Source: Ooceraea biroi
Lineage: Eukaryota > Arthropoda > Insecta > Hymenoptera > Formicidae
Assembly (NCBI RefSeq): GCF_003672135.1
Contig: NC_039513.1
Span: 620,001 to 684,000, forward strand
Direction of reading: 5' to 3'
DNA length: 64,000 nt
In this document: piece by piece, positions 22,841 to 34,600 of the stretch
How positions within the stretch are numbered: the first letter of the stretch is position 1
Layout: each line of letters opens with the position of its first letter
The notes under the pieces: model-generated
Databases searched by the model: none
What the model saw: only the letters and a program-made list of their open reading frames with translations
What the model was told of the DNA's origin: nothing
Position numbers and translations under genes: made by a program

Positions 22841-22980
22841 AGGTTACAGAAATTGTATATCCTTCATATTTTTTTAAAAAAAGTTAAATTAAAAATAGTT
22901 AAATAATTATTTAATTATTTAACTATTTTTAATTTAACTTTTTTTAAAAAAATATGAAGGATATATAATTTCTGTAACCT
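22841..22980. repeat. AT-rich palindrome of 140 bp
   Basis: AGGTTACAGAAATTGTATAT at the left end is mirrored by the right end ending CTGTAACCT, with only a few mismatches across two arms of about 68 bp. It could form a long hairpin and is probably a small MITE. It lies in the intron between the DUF4806-type exon and the transposase frame. Confidence 0.9.
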
Positions 22981-23144
22981 ATTTAGTCTATTTAGTCAAT
23001 ATAAATACATTTAATCATTGAATAAAAATTAAAATGAAAAGCAGTATTTAAAAAAGGAAAAAGGGAAAAAAGGGAAACCTGTGAATACGTTGGTAATAAA
23101 CACAGTTGTGCTATACTGCAAATAACCACTTGTATCTTGAAAAG

Positions 23145-25290
23145 TCAGTCCGTGTGTAATATTGATAAGAAACAGTCATTTATTTTGAAGCCTTTCCTTC
23201 TTATATTGTCCATAGATGTGATACGTTCTTCATTAGTGATTTCAACAAAACCACACCGAAATATAGTACTTTCCATCGGATTGTCAAAATAGGGTTTTAT
23301 TTTATAATTTTTATATTTAATATAAAACATATTATTAATCCGCAAAATATCAATTTTTACAGGTTGATTATTTTTTTAAATAAAATTACAATTGGGTTCT
23401 TTAGTTTCTACTCTAAAATTTTTATAATGTATAGCTGAAAAACCTTCTGCTGATTTATTGTTTATTAAACGAAGACCATCTTCTTTAATAAAATTTTGTT
23501 GTTCTACTTTAGAAGAATATTTATCGAATTCGTTTACTCTTTTTATAAATTGGGACAACGGTTTATTTGACGTTTTAATCATCATTTTAATTGTATGCAT
23601 ATAATTTTCGAATGGAAAAGCACTGAATTTATCTAACGGGCCAAATGTCTTCACGTCTGATACTAAATGAATAAGATTATGAACGTTATGATTCACAAAT
23701 TCGTTGCCATATAAATAACCAAACTCCTTTACAAAATATATTAATAACTCATTAGCATAATCAATGTATTCTTTTAATAAATCTTCACAAACTAAAATTC
23801 TAATTGCACAATGGAGGGAAAGGAAATGGAGAAAATATTGATTGTTTAAAAATGGTTTCATTAGCCATGGACCATAATATAATAAAAAAGTCCTTAATTC
23901 AACAGCTTTCTATCTATCATATTCCGTTATTAATCTAGGTTTTCTTAAAAATTCATAAGGAGTTGATTTATATATTAATTTTAATCTTTCATTAATATTA
24001 TCAATATCTTCTTTGAACAAACGAACTTTTTGGTTTCCTTTCACCCAAAATGCTAATAAACGTTTCATTAATCCTAATAATACCAGATGCATGTAATCCA
24101 ATGGAACACTTTTAATAAAGTCTATTTTCAAATCACATAAAACAGATACGTCTTTATGAAAATCTTTATCACTTTGAGAATAAAAGTCTTCATTTGTTTT
24201 TAATTTATAATTCAATTCAGGAAAAGTCATTCTGTTCTTTTGAAATACTCCTTCAGCGTAACATTTGGTGCAACTTTCATAAGAATTAAAATTTTTTATA
24301 CACAATACAAATGATTTAGCCGGAGCATCACAAATAATTTTACTAATTTTTACTTTTACTATTTTATTATGTACATATAAACCTTCGTTTTGTAAACTTT
24401 TCATTTCTTCGACAAATCTAAATAACAAACTGTTAGAGTTGTTTGGTTTAGTTTCTCCATGGTAAACACCTATTGGAAATGGTTTAAGTTTTTTCAATTC
24501 ATCGATTTTCATCAAAATAGGCTAAAATAAGCTACCAGTACTTTTTGTGAGAGGAAGACCGTCAATATTAAGAGATATTAATCTCATTATCTTTAAAATC
24601 GTTTTGAATTAATTTTAACAACAATTTTGATTTTAATCCGAAGTGGTAATATTTTCCAGGATGTAAATTAATTATTTTATTATTTATATTTTCAGTTTTA
24701 AAAAGAGTTCGTGCATCTGTAGTCAAGGAATTTAATTTTAAGTCTGATTTTATAATTTTTAATAAATCACTAATAGCTGTTTGTGCGATGTGATGCCCAA
24801 TTGCCCAACATCTGAGATGATCTTTAAAGACCTCAAGTGATGATTCGCAATCACAAGGTGGAGATAATGCTTGAGATAAATTATTTGGAATGTGATTGAT
24901 TTCTACTGATTTTTGAGGAGATAAGGAACTGTTGTGTGTTGTTTGTTCCATTGGAACATACAAGGATGATGAAACTTGTATCTTTTTTCTTTGAATTTCT
25001 TTTAGCTTATTTTTTTCAATATTTATTTTCATATTTCGTTTTATAATCCTCTTCATATACTTATCACTATGATATTTTTTATAGAACTGAAAATATATAA
25101 TTTATAAATGCATATAAAACTCTATTTTAGCTTTTATCTTTTACTGCATAACATCATTATTATAACATTATTAGTAGAAAGTTGAGAATCAGTTCATACA
25201 ATAACTGAAATATAAAAATTTATATATGTATGTTTTATTATATGTACATAATCTTACCTTATTAATACGTGATGTGCTTGGTTCATCCAT
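23145..25290 (-). pseudogene. CACTA/EnSpm-like transposase, decayed
   Basis: Exon 1 (25258-25290) encodes MDEPSTSRINK and splices in phase 0 through a GT-AG intron to exon 2, which starts at 25086. Motifs match the insect CACTA-like transposase family: KYYHFGLKSKL, NIDGLPLTKS, FPIGVYHGETKP, ICDAPAKSF, PLDYMHLVLLG and GPLDKFSAFPFENYMH. Breaks are a one-base deletion near 24566, in-frame TAG codons where the family has Trp (about 24530 and 23907), and a TAA at 23376. The enzyme would cut and paste DNA. Exon 1 and the intron are well preserved. Confidence 0.88.
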
Positions 25291-26224
25291 TGTCTTCTTT
25301 GAAATTGATATAAGTAGAAAGAGCTAGAGAAGTACAATAAAAAATAAGATGATCATATAATAAAAATAAATAATAATGTTTATTTTGCATAAAACTAGTT
25401 TTTATGTTTTGTTATAAAGGATTATTAAATGTTAAAAATGTGTAAATGTTATTTTTATTATTGAACAACAACGTTCTGAGATTGAGAAAATAGCACTGTT
25501 ACTTATTACCATTGAAAAGTTTAACTCAAGCATTATAACGCAAGGAACATGATGATGAAATGCGGACGATCGCAAGAATATATTATATGTATATGCACCG
25601 CCGATAAAACCGTCCACAAGACACCTTTAAATTAATATGTAAAAGGCCACGGCCTTTTGGTTCGCACATTTCTACTCTTAACTCAATCATATTTTTTTTA
25701 TTTTTTAGGTTAATTAAAGTATCGATAAATATCTTTCAAGATTTTTATACTAACCTTGACACACACTGCAACAAAAAGTAGTTTCTTCTTTTATAGTACT
25801 ATATATTCACTGTACAATTAGATTCTGCTTGTCACACAGATGTAATAAAATGCGACGGACTATATGGCTGCGTTGGGAGCAGTTCGGAGACACGCCATTA
25901 ACACACGCCGCTGTGAGCATGTCTTATTGTCTTTTGTTTAACTGACAAAATATCATGCGCTGCGTTCGAAAACATCACCCGAGTGCCCCAGTATATTATT
26001 TCATCCTTGTTCATTCGCATCAGTCGCATTTATCATGATCAATATTTGTATTCCAATTTGTTTTTCAATGTTTTTCGTGCGATTTTGATTTATACGCATA
26101 TATAATTAACATAAATATATAAAAATATATGAGCGCGAAATATAAAAAGTTTAATAAAATTTGTATAACATAATTCGTGTACGCGGTTCGCGCGCGCGCG
26201 TGTGTGTGGTACGAATTATTAACA
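25291..26224. other. Upstream of the CACTA-like gene; no gene seen
   Basis: This stretch presumably holds the promoter and one terminus of the CACTA-like element, but no CACTA/CACTG terminal repeat was recognised. A GC/GT tract lies near 26189-26208. The open frame at 25432-25617 has no domain. Confidence 0.45.
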
Positions 26225-26590
26225 TCAAAAAATTATTTAACTTTTTTATTTTAACTTATTTTAATAGATATTATATTTACTTAACGTGTTAATAACATTT
26301 GAAAAACATTTTGACTCATATGTTATTAAAACATTTTTAAAATATTTGGAGAAATAGATTATTAAATAATATTTTTGAAATGTTTATAAAACATTATGTC
26401 ATAATGTTTAATAACATTTCAAAAACATTTTGATCATGTTGTTAAAATATTTTAAAAATATTTGCAGAGTAATGTTATTAGGTACTGTTTTAAAAATATT
26501 TATGAAACATTATGTTATAACGTTTATAAAATTTATATAAAATCAATATTTTAAAAATGTTGATCAAATATTTCTTGCTTACTGGGTACC
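26225..26590. repeat. Self-similar ACATTT repeat block
   Basis: The block is built from many scattered copies of ACATTTT and TAAAATATTT in both orientations (AATAACATTT, AAAACATTTT, TGTTATTAAAACATTT), with no fixed period. It ends TTGCTTACTGGGTACC. It resembles other low-complexity elements in the window (32822-32950, 35460-35545, 38490-38755) in being made of short motifs and closing near a GGG or ACTTG terminus. Confidence 0.55.
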
Positions 26591-26600
26591 AAGCGAGTCA

Positions 26601-27484
26601 TTCGTATACACTTGACCAGAATTGAACGTAATTTTAAGGAACTGTTATATGCAATCGTTTGTATTTCGTTTGAAGAGTAATGAAGTGTGATTAAAAAGGT
26701 TTGTGAGTCCCTTAGTTAATTGTAATTAATTAATTATTTTTGCTTAATGTATTTAGCCGGAACAGATTAGCGGGAATAACTTCAAACGATATTTTTGTAT
26801 GGAATCGTTTGTATTTTGTTTGCCGAGTAATGAAGTGTGATTAAAAAGGTTTGTGAGTCCCTTAGTTAATTGTAATTAAATGTTTATTACTCGGTAGTTA
26901 GCCGGATAATCAGAGAGAAGAATGAGAGGAGAGAAGAATGTATCATGGGCCACACACTTGACCGGAAGTGGACGGTTTTTTAAAGAACTGCTATATGCTA
27001 TAATTAATTAATTATTTTTCGACCCCGCACTTAGCCGGAATGAATGAATTGAACAAAGATTTGATATGGAATCGTTTGTATTTTGTATGAAGAGGTATGA
27101 AGTGTGATTAAAAAGGTTTGTGAGTGATCCAAATACTTTTAATTTAACTTGGAAGTTAGCCGAAATTTAGTTACTCCTGTCAAAAGAAGAGGCGCATCCA
27201 TCGGTAGTTTCCCTTCCATTAATAATTTTCCTTCTATGACGTTGAATGATTGAAATGTTGCGTCATTCCAGGACAAACATCATGTTTAGAAGGGAAACTA
27301 CCAATGGAAGGGAAAGTACCGATGGATGCGCCTCTTCTTTTGACAGGAGTAACTAAATTTCGGCTAACTTCCAAGTTAAATTAAAAGTATTTGGATCACT
27401 CACAAACCTTTTTAACGAAATACAAACGATTGCATATAGCAGTTCCTTAAAATTACGTTCAATTCCGGTCAAGTGTATACAAAT
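26601..27484. mobile_element. Foldback element with internal direct repeats, 10-bp TSD
   Basis: An 884-bp element flanked by AAGCGAGTCA at 26591-26600 and 27485-27494. The ends pair from GTATACACTTGACC through GAACGTAATTTTAAGGAACT to CAATCGTTTGTATTTCGTT. Inside, a direct-repeat unit with AATCGTTTGTATTT, GTGATTAAAAAGGTTTGTGAG and TTAGCCG occurs about four times, and a second inverted pair, 27123-27222 with 27308-27404, forms the core hairpin. A 9-10-bp duplication suggests a Mutator-like mobiliser; no transposase is present. Confidence 0.85.
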
Positions 27485-27494
27485 AAGCGAGTCA

Positions 27495-27965
27495 CTGCAC
27501 CTTAGTTACATGAAAAAGCGCCTTGGCGGACAAACTCGCTTTGAATGTGTCGTGTGTATGTGAGACTGAAAACTGAATACTGTAACTTATAAGTGCCACT
27601 TTTACATGGACTCGACTCGAGATCTCAAGAGTGACTGCACCAATTTTATTCGGGTTACTCGCAATCGAAAGGTCGTATCAACATTATATAATAAAAGTAT
27701 CATTAGATTTTCTATTACGATCTTTGTTTCCGAGAATATATCATCGGAAAATCTAACAAGGCGAAACTCGAGATAAGGCTACTTGGGGTGCGTTCCACTT
27801 AACGCTCGTAACGACCGCGAACATCATTCTATCTTTATTCAATGTTCAGTGAGCAATAAAGACAGAATGATGTTCGCGGTCGTTGGGAGTGTTAAGCGCA
27901 CCCTTGGTAGCGCCTCGATGATGCCGCGCCAGTGCTGTGTCAAGCGGCAATTTCTCATGCGGCTA
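27495..27965. repeat. Dispersed repeat copy B, left part
   Basis: Paralogue of 13540-13960: GGCGGACAAACTCGCTTTG, GTAGCGCCTCGATGATGCC and GCGCCAGTGC line up with copy A. It is cut at a TA (27964-27965) by the 21-kb unit and resumes at 49047. A hairpin MITE has also been inserted at 27786. Confidence 0.8.
27786..27903. mobile_element. Hairpin MITE with GGGTGCG ends, 3-bp TSD
   Basis: A palindromic 118-bp element. Its arms run GGGTGCGTTCCACTTAACGC and on into CGACCGCGAACATCATTCT, mirrored on the right. TTG flanks both sides, and the paralogous repeat near 13845 lacks the insert. A 3-bp target duplication and this end sequence suit a PIF/Harbinger-type MITE. Confidence 0.85.
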
Positions 27966-28887
27966 CCCTGGTAGAAATCTGTGCAGTTTTTCTAGACACC
28001 CAAGCAGTTACTGTCTAGTATTGCTGTATTCTCATAAATTGTATCAATACTGTGTAGGAAATGGACAAAAACTAGATAGAATTTTACTAAGCTCATTTTA
28101 TGAGCAGTAAACGTGCTTAGTAATAGGTTAAATAGTTTCTTTGTCTAGTTTTTGTTCAGTAAATGAGTTCAGATTTTGTGCATCTTTTGTGGCCAGTAAC
28201 TGTAGGAAAAACGCATATATGTAATACTACTATATGGCCAGGGTCCGTAAGTGGAAGTGAGAGAACCGAGGTCCGATGAAGTGAGACGTGAATAAGTTAC
28301 TTTGGCAGTTGTGCGCAAGGTATTCTGCGCAGGCGGTTGAATATGGCTGCGTTCCGATACAAGAGTAAGATGCAACATGTAAATGAAATTATAAACCGCA
28401 ATCATTTACAAATGTTTTTTTAGGACGTCCACAAATACACTCATCAACAAAATTATCGCATAGGTAAATATACATCAAAATTTCGCATAATTTCAAATAA
28501 GCATAACTCTGCGAAAAATTGTCGTATCACAAAGTTTTTTTTCTATTTTCAAGGGTAAAGTCTGTACCTTAAGAAGCATTTGTTGGATTTTAAATTTATC
28601 CTTTCCCCTTCCGCCATCTTTTACAAAAGTAAGGACATGTTACGCTTCCAAAACAATTGCATACTTTGACGCACTGTATGGGATAGAGTAAATTGTTTTG
28701 TAAATTTCATGACAATCACCGCAAAATATAGACTTTTCCCTGCAAATTAAAAAAAATTGAGGTCTCTACGACTTTTCTTTCGCAGAATATGTCGTATCAA
28801 AGTTACCTATGCATTTTTGCACAAATACCGTCAGCATTAGCATTACCCGATGCGCATCACGGGGAAGTTGCTGATCGGATTTTGCGC

Positions 28888-28945
28888 ATCGTGTGTGTGT
28901 GTGTGTGTTGTGCGTGCGTGCGTGCGTGTGTGTGTGTGTGTGTGT
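28888..28945. repeat. GT/GTGC microsatellite
   Basis: Runs of GTGTGTGT and GTGCGTGC, interrupted once. They generate open frames on both strands (28766-29079) that are not genes. Confidence 0.95.
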
Positions 28946-29027
28946 CGTGGAGGGTGGGGTGCACACGCGCATTTCGAAGGAGAAGAAGAATGTTCGCATT
29001 TAAAATTGTGTATTCCCACCTCGTCTA

Positions 29028-29394
29028 TATGACTGAGGTAACTTTACAGAAAAACGCCGTATATCATACTCTTTTTTAGAAAGATCTCATGTAGGAAAAT
29101 GATAACTGTAGTAAGTTTATAGAGAAGCACTGTGTATTAACTCTTCTTAGAACAGTGTCGGGATTTAGTTGGACATTTACATAGTTGCCGATGTCGTTGT
29201 CACTCGCACTGTTCCCCTCTTGCCGCGCGTATCTTAGCAACGAAGTGCCGGACGCTAATAAACAAGATACATAATAAACAGTTATACACAGCGCTTCTCT
29301 ATAAACTTACTACAGTTATCATTTTCCTACATGAGATCTTTCTAAAAAAGAGTATGATATACGACATTTTTCTGTAAAGTTATCGCAGTCATAT
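29028..29394. mobile_element. Hairpin MITE, about 105-bp inverted ends
   Basis: Left arm TATGACTGAGGTAACTTTAC to about 29135 and right arm 29283-29394 are near-perfect inverted copies, sharing AGAAAGATCTCATGTAGGAA and GATAACTGTAGTAAGTTTAT. The centre of about 150 bp is unrelated. It lies upstream of the Tc1 start codon. Confidence 0.85.
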
Positions 29395-29428
29395 CATTCG
29401 GGAAATTCGAACGACAAGAGTCGTAATA

Positions 29429-29738
29429 ATGCCTCGGTTGAATGAAATTCAATCTGCGCAAATTATTGCTCTTTTGGAAGAAGGTTTGAGTCAAAATGAC
29501 GTTGCAAGGAGAATGGATGTTCACCAGTCCTCTATCTGTCGAGTTTGGACTCGTTACCAAGAGACAGGCGGATTTCGTCGCAGGAGAGGACAAGGTCGAA
29601 GACGAGCAACGTCAGCTCGCAAAGATCGTCTCATCGTCAATGAGGCGTTGCGAAATCCGTCAATGATTGCGCGACAAATTGCCAACGAAGTGTTACCGCA
29701 TAGACATATTAGCGATCAAACAATCATAATTCGTTTGA
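29429..29738 (+). pseudogene. Tc1-like transposase, N-terminal HTH only
   Basis: Residues 1-100 have the paired-like helix-turn-helix arrangement of Tc1: IALLEEGLSQNDVARRMDVH, then WTRYQETGG and RRRGQGRRRATSARKD, then a second HTH ending HISDQTI. After this the frame enters the foldback arm and becomes unrelated sequence. No catalytic Asp or Glu is present. The start is the Met at 29429. Confidence 0.88.
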
Positions 29739-30411
29739 AGAACAAGTTGATCCTCATTTATGAGGAATGTCAAAATCAAAACATTCCGACAAAACATACT
29801 AATAAAGCGTCATTTCGTACATCTTTTAAACGTAAATTTCATTTAATATAAAAATGTATTTTTTATCGTTCTCATTTACATTTAATCTTGTTCAATAATT
29901 TTGTGTCATGAGTTCCGTACTTGTTTTAAGCTCCTCTATAAAATTATGGAAAAAAAACATACCGAACCTATTAAAAAAAATGAAGGTGACCTTGATATCT
30001 TCGAAGCGCCTCCACCAGGACAAAAATTATTATCGCCATATGTTAGCCCCCTTCGTACCGTATAATTTTGATTACATAAATTTTCCTCTGGACCTTATAA
30101 ATTAAAAGATATTTAAGGTGGTAATAGTTATTGCCCCACCCTGTATAGGTTACGACAATCAAGAAAAACTATATATATTAACTATATGTTAAGATGCGAA
30201 TAGGTGTTCCATGGACATCTGAAACATATTAAAGATGATTAATCATAATTCATAATGTTATTGCAGATTGCTTTATTCTGATTGGTCAAATTCCAATTTT
30301 CAATTCGCAATCTCCAATCTCCAATACGTAATCTGATACGGGCTTTATTACGTTATGAGAATGTTTCATTGGTCGATTTGCTCACGGCCTTACGATTACG
30401 ACTAAAACTTT

Positions 30412-30532
30412 AGGTCTGTTTTTTATTGCTGCACTGCTGAACTGGTGCAATGAGTTAGAGTGAGAAAACATATACTTGTCTCACTTTAACGTATTGCATC
30501 AGTTCAGTAGTGCAGCAATAAAAAACAGACCT
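30412..30532. mobile_element. Hairpin MITE in the left arm (AGGTCTG ends)
   Basis: Palindrome with AGGTCTGTTTTTTATTGCTG at one end and its inverse at the other; the arms are about 59 bp. The same hairpin occurs in the right arm near 36271-36391. Confidence 0.85.
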
Positions 30533-30586
30533 TTTTACTACGATGAACTTTTATTACGACTAAAATGTATACTACGTGCAGTGGCC

Positions 30587-30742
30587 TTAGGCTGAGATTT
30601 CATGTTTCGTACGACAAGCTTTGTCAAACGTATTAATTGGCTATCAGATGGAGAAGTTTTAAGGTCCCAAAAATTCTCTCTCTGATAGCCAATTAATACG
30701 TCCGATAAAGCTTGTCACACGACACATGAAATATTAGCTTAA
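30587..30742. mobile_element. Hairpin MITE in the left arm (TTAGGCTGAGATTTCATG ends)
   Basis: The arms share TTTCATGT, ACAAGCTTT and GTATTAATTGGCTATCAGA, with diverged positions. A second copy is in the right arm near 36061-36216. Confidence 0.8.
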
Positions 30743-30770
30743 TACGGGCATCGCAAAGTAGATAAATATT

Positions 30771-30911
30771 GGCCTAGTTTACACCGATTGGTTAATACGT
30801 GTATCAAATAGTAAATAACTATATTCGTTTAGTATATTCGTTTAGTCATTGGCTGATTAGCTCAAATGTACTATTTGATACGCGTATCAAACGATCGGTG
30901 TCAACTAGGCT
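30771..30911. mobile_element. Hairpin MITE in the left arm (GGCCTAGTTTACACCGAT ends)
   Basis: Inverted arms share CCTAGTT-ACACCGAT and TACG-GTATCAAATAGTA. A tandem TATTCGTTTAG lies at the centre. Its copy in the right arm is near 35892-36032. Confidence 0.8.
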
Positions 30912-31292
30912 ATTATGTATTGTTATACCGAATCCATGGTGAAGTTACTCGTTATTATGTAACCACAAAGAAGAAGAAGAAGAAGTATTTTGGTGTGTGC
31001 TAGAAGATACGTCTGTAACTAAAAAAACTATTAATAACAAAGTGTCTAAAATAATGCACAGACTTGTGGATTCGAGCAGCGTCGGAGCAGCGTCAGAGGA
31101 GCGTCGGAGGAGCGTCGGAGCGCAATTGCATAAGGAACTCTATCCAAGAGATAAGGAAAAAAAGAAAGTCTAATCTAATACTTGTTTTTACTAAACATTT
31201 CGTATTTTAAATATTTTTTATTCATTTCAATAATAATACATATAAATAATAATATTAATACAATAAATTTGATAACACGTTATATATTAAAT

Positions 31293-31526
31293 ATGCCGAA
31301 GCGTAAATTTAAGTCGCACATTTCAGCGAGATATCGCCGTAAATTGATTCGAGAGGAGAGTGATACATTATGTTCATTAATCTTTAGTGAAGAGTGTACA
31401 GCCAATTCTCAAGTAATTGACATTCAAGTTTGGCCTTTACATAAAATAAATTACAAATTTGTAAAACTACCATACAAAGATGAGTATTTCATAGTAATAC
31501 CACTTATAAGTACCACACATTTATAA
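31293..31526 (+). pseudogene. CACTA-like transposase, collapsed to N- and C-terminal ends
   Basis: The 77-codon frame starts MPKRKFKSHISARYRRKL, a beginning typical of CACTA-like transposases in insects. It passes directly into VWPLHKINYKFVKLPYKDEY and VIPL, which resembles the extreme C-terminus of the same family. The middle of several hundred residues is absent, as in an internally deleted derivative. It lies 155 bp before the first DUF4806 exon on the same strand, matching the gene order at 25290-22643. Assignment is by short similarity and remains an inference. Confidence 0.5.
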
Positions 31527-31680
31527 TATCTGTGTATTGCGCTTCGAGTGATGTTGTAAATATGTCTTTCTATGTACGCAGAAGAAAAGAAGGCAAGTCT
31601 CGGTACTCGGTACATTGTTTATTCTAATATTGCTCTACTAATATAAGTAGAAGTTTATTTACTTATTTCTCATTTCGCAG

Positions 31681-34600
31681 AAAGATGTCCAGTCAAGGAT
31701 TTATCGTCGCAGAGTTCTCTGATGGTGTTCAAGTAATACCAAGCTTATGGTTACAAGATGAAGAAGTGTGCAAATATCCCGCTCATTACAAAACAGATGC
31801 AAGAATTCGGAAGGCTGTAGAAAAGCAGGAAATACCTTCCTTTAACTGGGCTCTCTGCAGAATTAATCGAATTTTTGGCGAGTATTGTAAGTATTTAAAT
31901 AAACTAGCTTTCACCAGTCTTGATGTATCGATCTCTTAGCTTATTATAATACTTATTGTTAATAATGTCTTTGTAAAATATTTTCACAGCGTCCTTGCAA
32001 AAGGCTGATGCTAAAGCAGATCAGGCCATGTACACATCCAACATGGATACTGAGAAGGAAGGAAGGTATTATCGGAAATATAAAGCCAAAAAACAAAAAT
32101 CCTCATCGGAGAGCGAAGAAGAATTGCACAACGTAATGTTACCATCTCCTCCGCTTCCTCCTGTAAAACGTAAGTATAAACATTGTAATTAAGGTTATTG
32201 TATTGTAGTATTGCATTATTGTATGCGTATATATAATATTTTTATTTTACATTACATTTTATTTCTCTAATATTCTGTATTGCAAGGTCAACGGCTGTGC
32301 AGTACAAACGAACGTAGGAATAAATCCGTCACATGCTCTTCGGATAAGGATTCACAAAATGCTTCCACTTCAAGCTTCCATTCATTTTTGCAAGGTAAGC
32401 AAACTCATTACATATCTCATATCTGTAACAATGCAATATAATATAATCTTTCATATATGTACAATTATTATTATTACTAATATAAATTTGTAATTTTTTA
32501 TTCTTTTATTTAAATGCTAAATAATATCTGTTTTACATATTTTATGTATAAATTCGAACTCTACGTCATATGACAAAGATGAGAGAATGCATAACATTGC
32601 ACGTACAATAAATAAAAATCATGGAAATACAAATGTGATTCGCCAAATTAATAAACCGGGGGAAGTTGCTCGATTAAATAGTAGTACGCGAGACAATTCG
32701 CAAAGACGAGAGGAAAATTTAAATTTCAATTATCAATCTTCCTCAGTTGCAATTGGTAAGTAATTATCTATCTGGTCCAATATATACGTAATTAGAGATA
32801 TATTATATATTTGTTTATACCCCGACAACATGCATGTCTGAAAGACATCCTAAAAATGTTTTAAAGACATTTCAGATGTTCAGATATATCTTAATAAGAA
32901 ATAAGTCTTTAAGATATCTTTACGACGCCTTTTAGACATGCATGTCGTCTGACTGTCATGTACTTTAAATAACATATGCGAAAAACATAATTGATTATTT
33001 TAATGAAGAAGTGATAATTTAAAATCCTCAAAACTTTTCATTTTATTTCTATTAAGAAAGTACGATTCTAGTATAATAAGACATATTGTTTTTTTGCATT
33101 TGTATCGCAAAACAATGTATGACATCACTAATTTTAAGGTAACATTTATATGTCGACAGCATGCATATTTCGTTTGTCTATTAATAAATGATTTATGCTT
33201 GCAGGGGATCATTTAAACAGATTAACGAGGGAAATAGTAACAATAAAATATGATTTAAGACAAGCATTGTCCTTGTTAGATATTTTGGTAAAAAGGGCAA
33301 ATGATAAAACCAAGGAATCCAAGAAAACGACTTCTTTTGAAGACGTTGAACAGTACTTTCCACTAAAAACTGTAGGCCAGCTAATAGCAGTTGAGGAGAT
33401 TTTAAAAAATCCTGACTCTAAACATAATGCTGCTATAGTAAGTTAATGCATATATATATATATAAATTTATATTATATCTATATTATATTTACATATTAG
33501 CATACAAAACTTTTGGCAATAAAATGTAGTCATGTGAAATAATTATCCTTTTAACAATAGCATGATGCATTGCAAAAAAGTAACACAAACTAACTTTTTT
33601 TATAAATGCTTAATATAACCGTTTTTTCGTTTGTCCTTTTGCAGAAATCTTCAAGTCTATATTAATTTTACATTTAAATTCACTTGTAACTTTAATATTT
33701 GATTATTTTCTATTAAAACAATTGAAATGATGATACTAATATTAAAACCTTACTATAATATAATTACATTTCTTTTTCTTATTATTTTCTTATTCTTGCT
33801 TGTAAAATTACCAATCAGTCAAATGATTATTAATCGTTCTGAAGTAACAGAAAAAAGTGTTGAGTAAAATCTGTCGAGATTGTTCAATAAAGTTTTATTG
33901 ATATATTTGATATCAGATAAAAATACTTTATTATACTTACAGCGTGAATACATCAAATCCATCGGAGGGACAAACGTTGATGATGCCGTGAAGAGGATAC
34001 TGTACAAGACATTCTCTAATAAATTGGCGGAGAGATACAACTGGGAAGGCCGAAGGGAAAAAGAACCCCTGTGTCAACTGGAACTTATAAAAGTTATTTT
34101 CAGTAAGTATTAATACGCAATAAGTTTATTTAGTAGTTTTATAAGTTTATAAGAAGTTTGCGAACAATTAAATAATACTTTTTCAAATACACACAATAAC
34201 AGGTCGATAACGGAAATGCGCATTATTGTCACATCTGATATTTTAATAATTCTAGTAATTTTATAATAATACATTACTTTTTCGATGAAATTTAAATTGT
34301 TTAATATTATTTTATTAAACATTATTTCCCACTTGCATTTATGATTTAGATGTAATCATTGAAATAAACATGATGCGCGATATATAAAGCAAAGATATAT
34401 ATGTAAAGGAATATATGAAATATATAAAATAGAATTATGCATAACATTGCACGTACGATATATATATATATATATATAATTCTATTTTATATATATATAT
34501 AAATGTATTTTATATATTTCATATATTCTTATGCATATCTTTGCTTTATACATCGCGCATCATGTTTATCTGAATGATTACATCTAAATGCAAGTAAATA

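Larger units (their letters stand above)
28438..29728 (+). mobile_element. 5' part of a Tc1-like element
   Basis: It starts CACTCATCAACAAAATTATC after a TA and contains the N-terminus of a Tc1 transposase at 29429. A GT microsatellite (about 28888-28945) and a 367-bp hairpin MITE (29028-29394) interrupt the leader. At 29729 the sequence passes directly into the left inverted arm, so the catalytic part and the 3' end are lost. Confidence 0.7.
29729..31069. repeat. Left 1341-bp inverted arm
   Basis: This arm is the inverted copy of 35734-37074. Both are 1341 bp, and the segments compared read the same base for base except near the inner end (ATGCACAG against ATTCACAG). It carries half of a CAGGGTGGGGCAAT-ended foldback element (29729-30143) and three small hairpin MITEs. 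Because the nested hairpins occur in both arms, the duplication or a conversion happened after they inserted. The left outer edge lies at a Tc1 sequence with only ATTCGTTTG-type similarity. Confidence 0.88.

Noticed and set aside
25432..25617. 61-codon minus-strand frame
   Set aside because: No domain, no splice context linking it to the transposase, and ordinary length for chance in this sequence.
28766..29079. Frames on both strands around a GT repeat
   Set aside because: Composition is CVCV/THTH from a microsatellite; not a gene.
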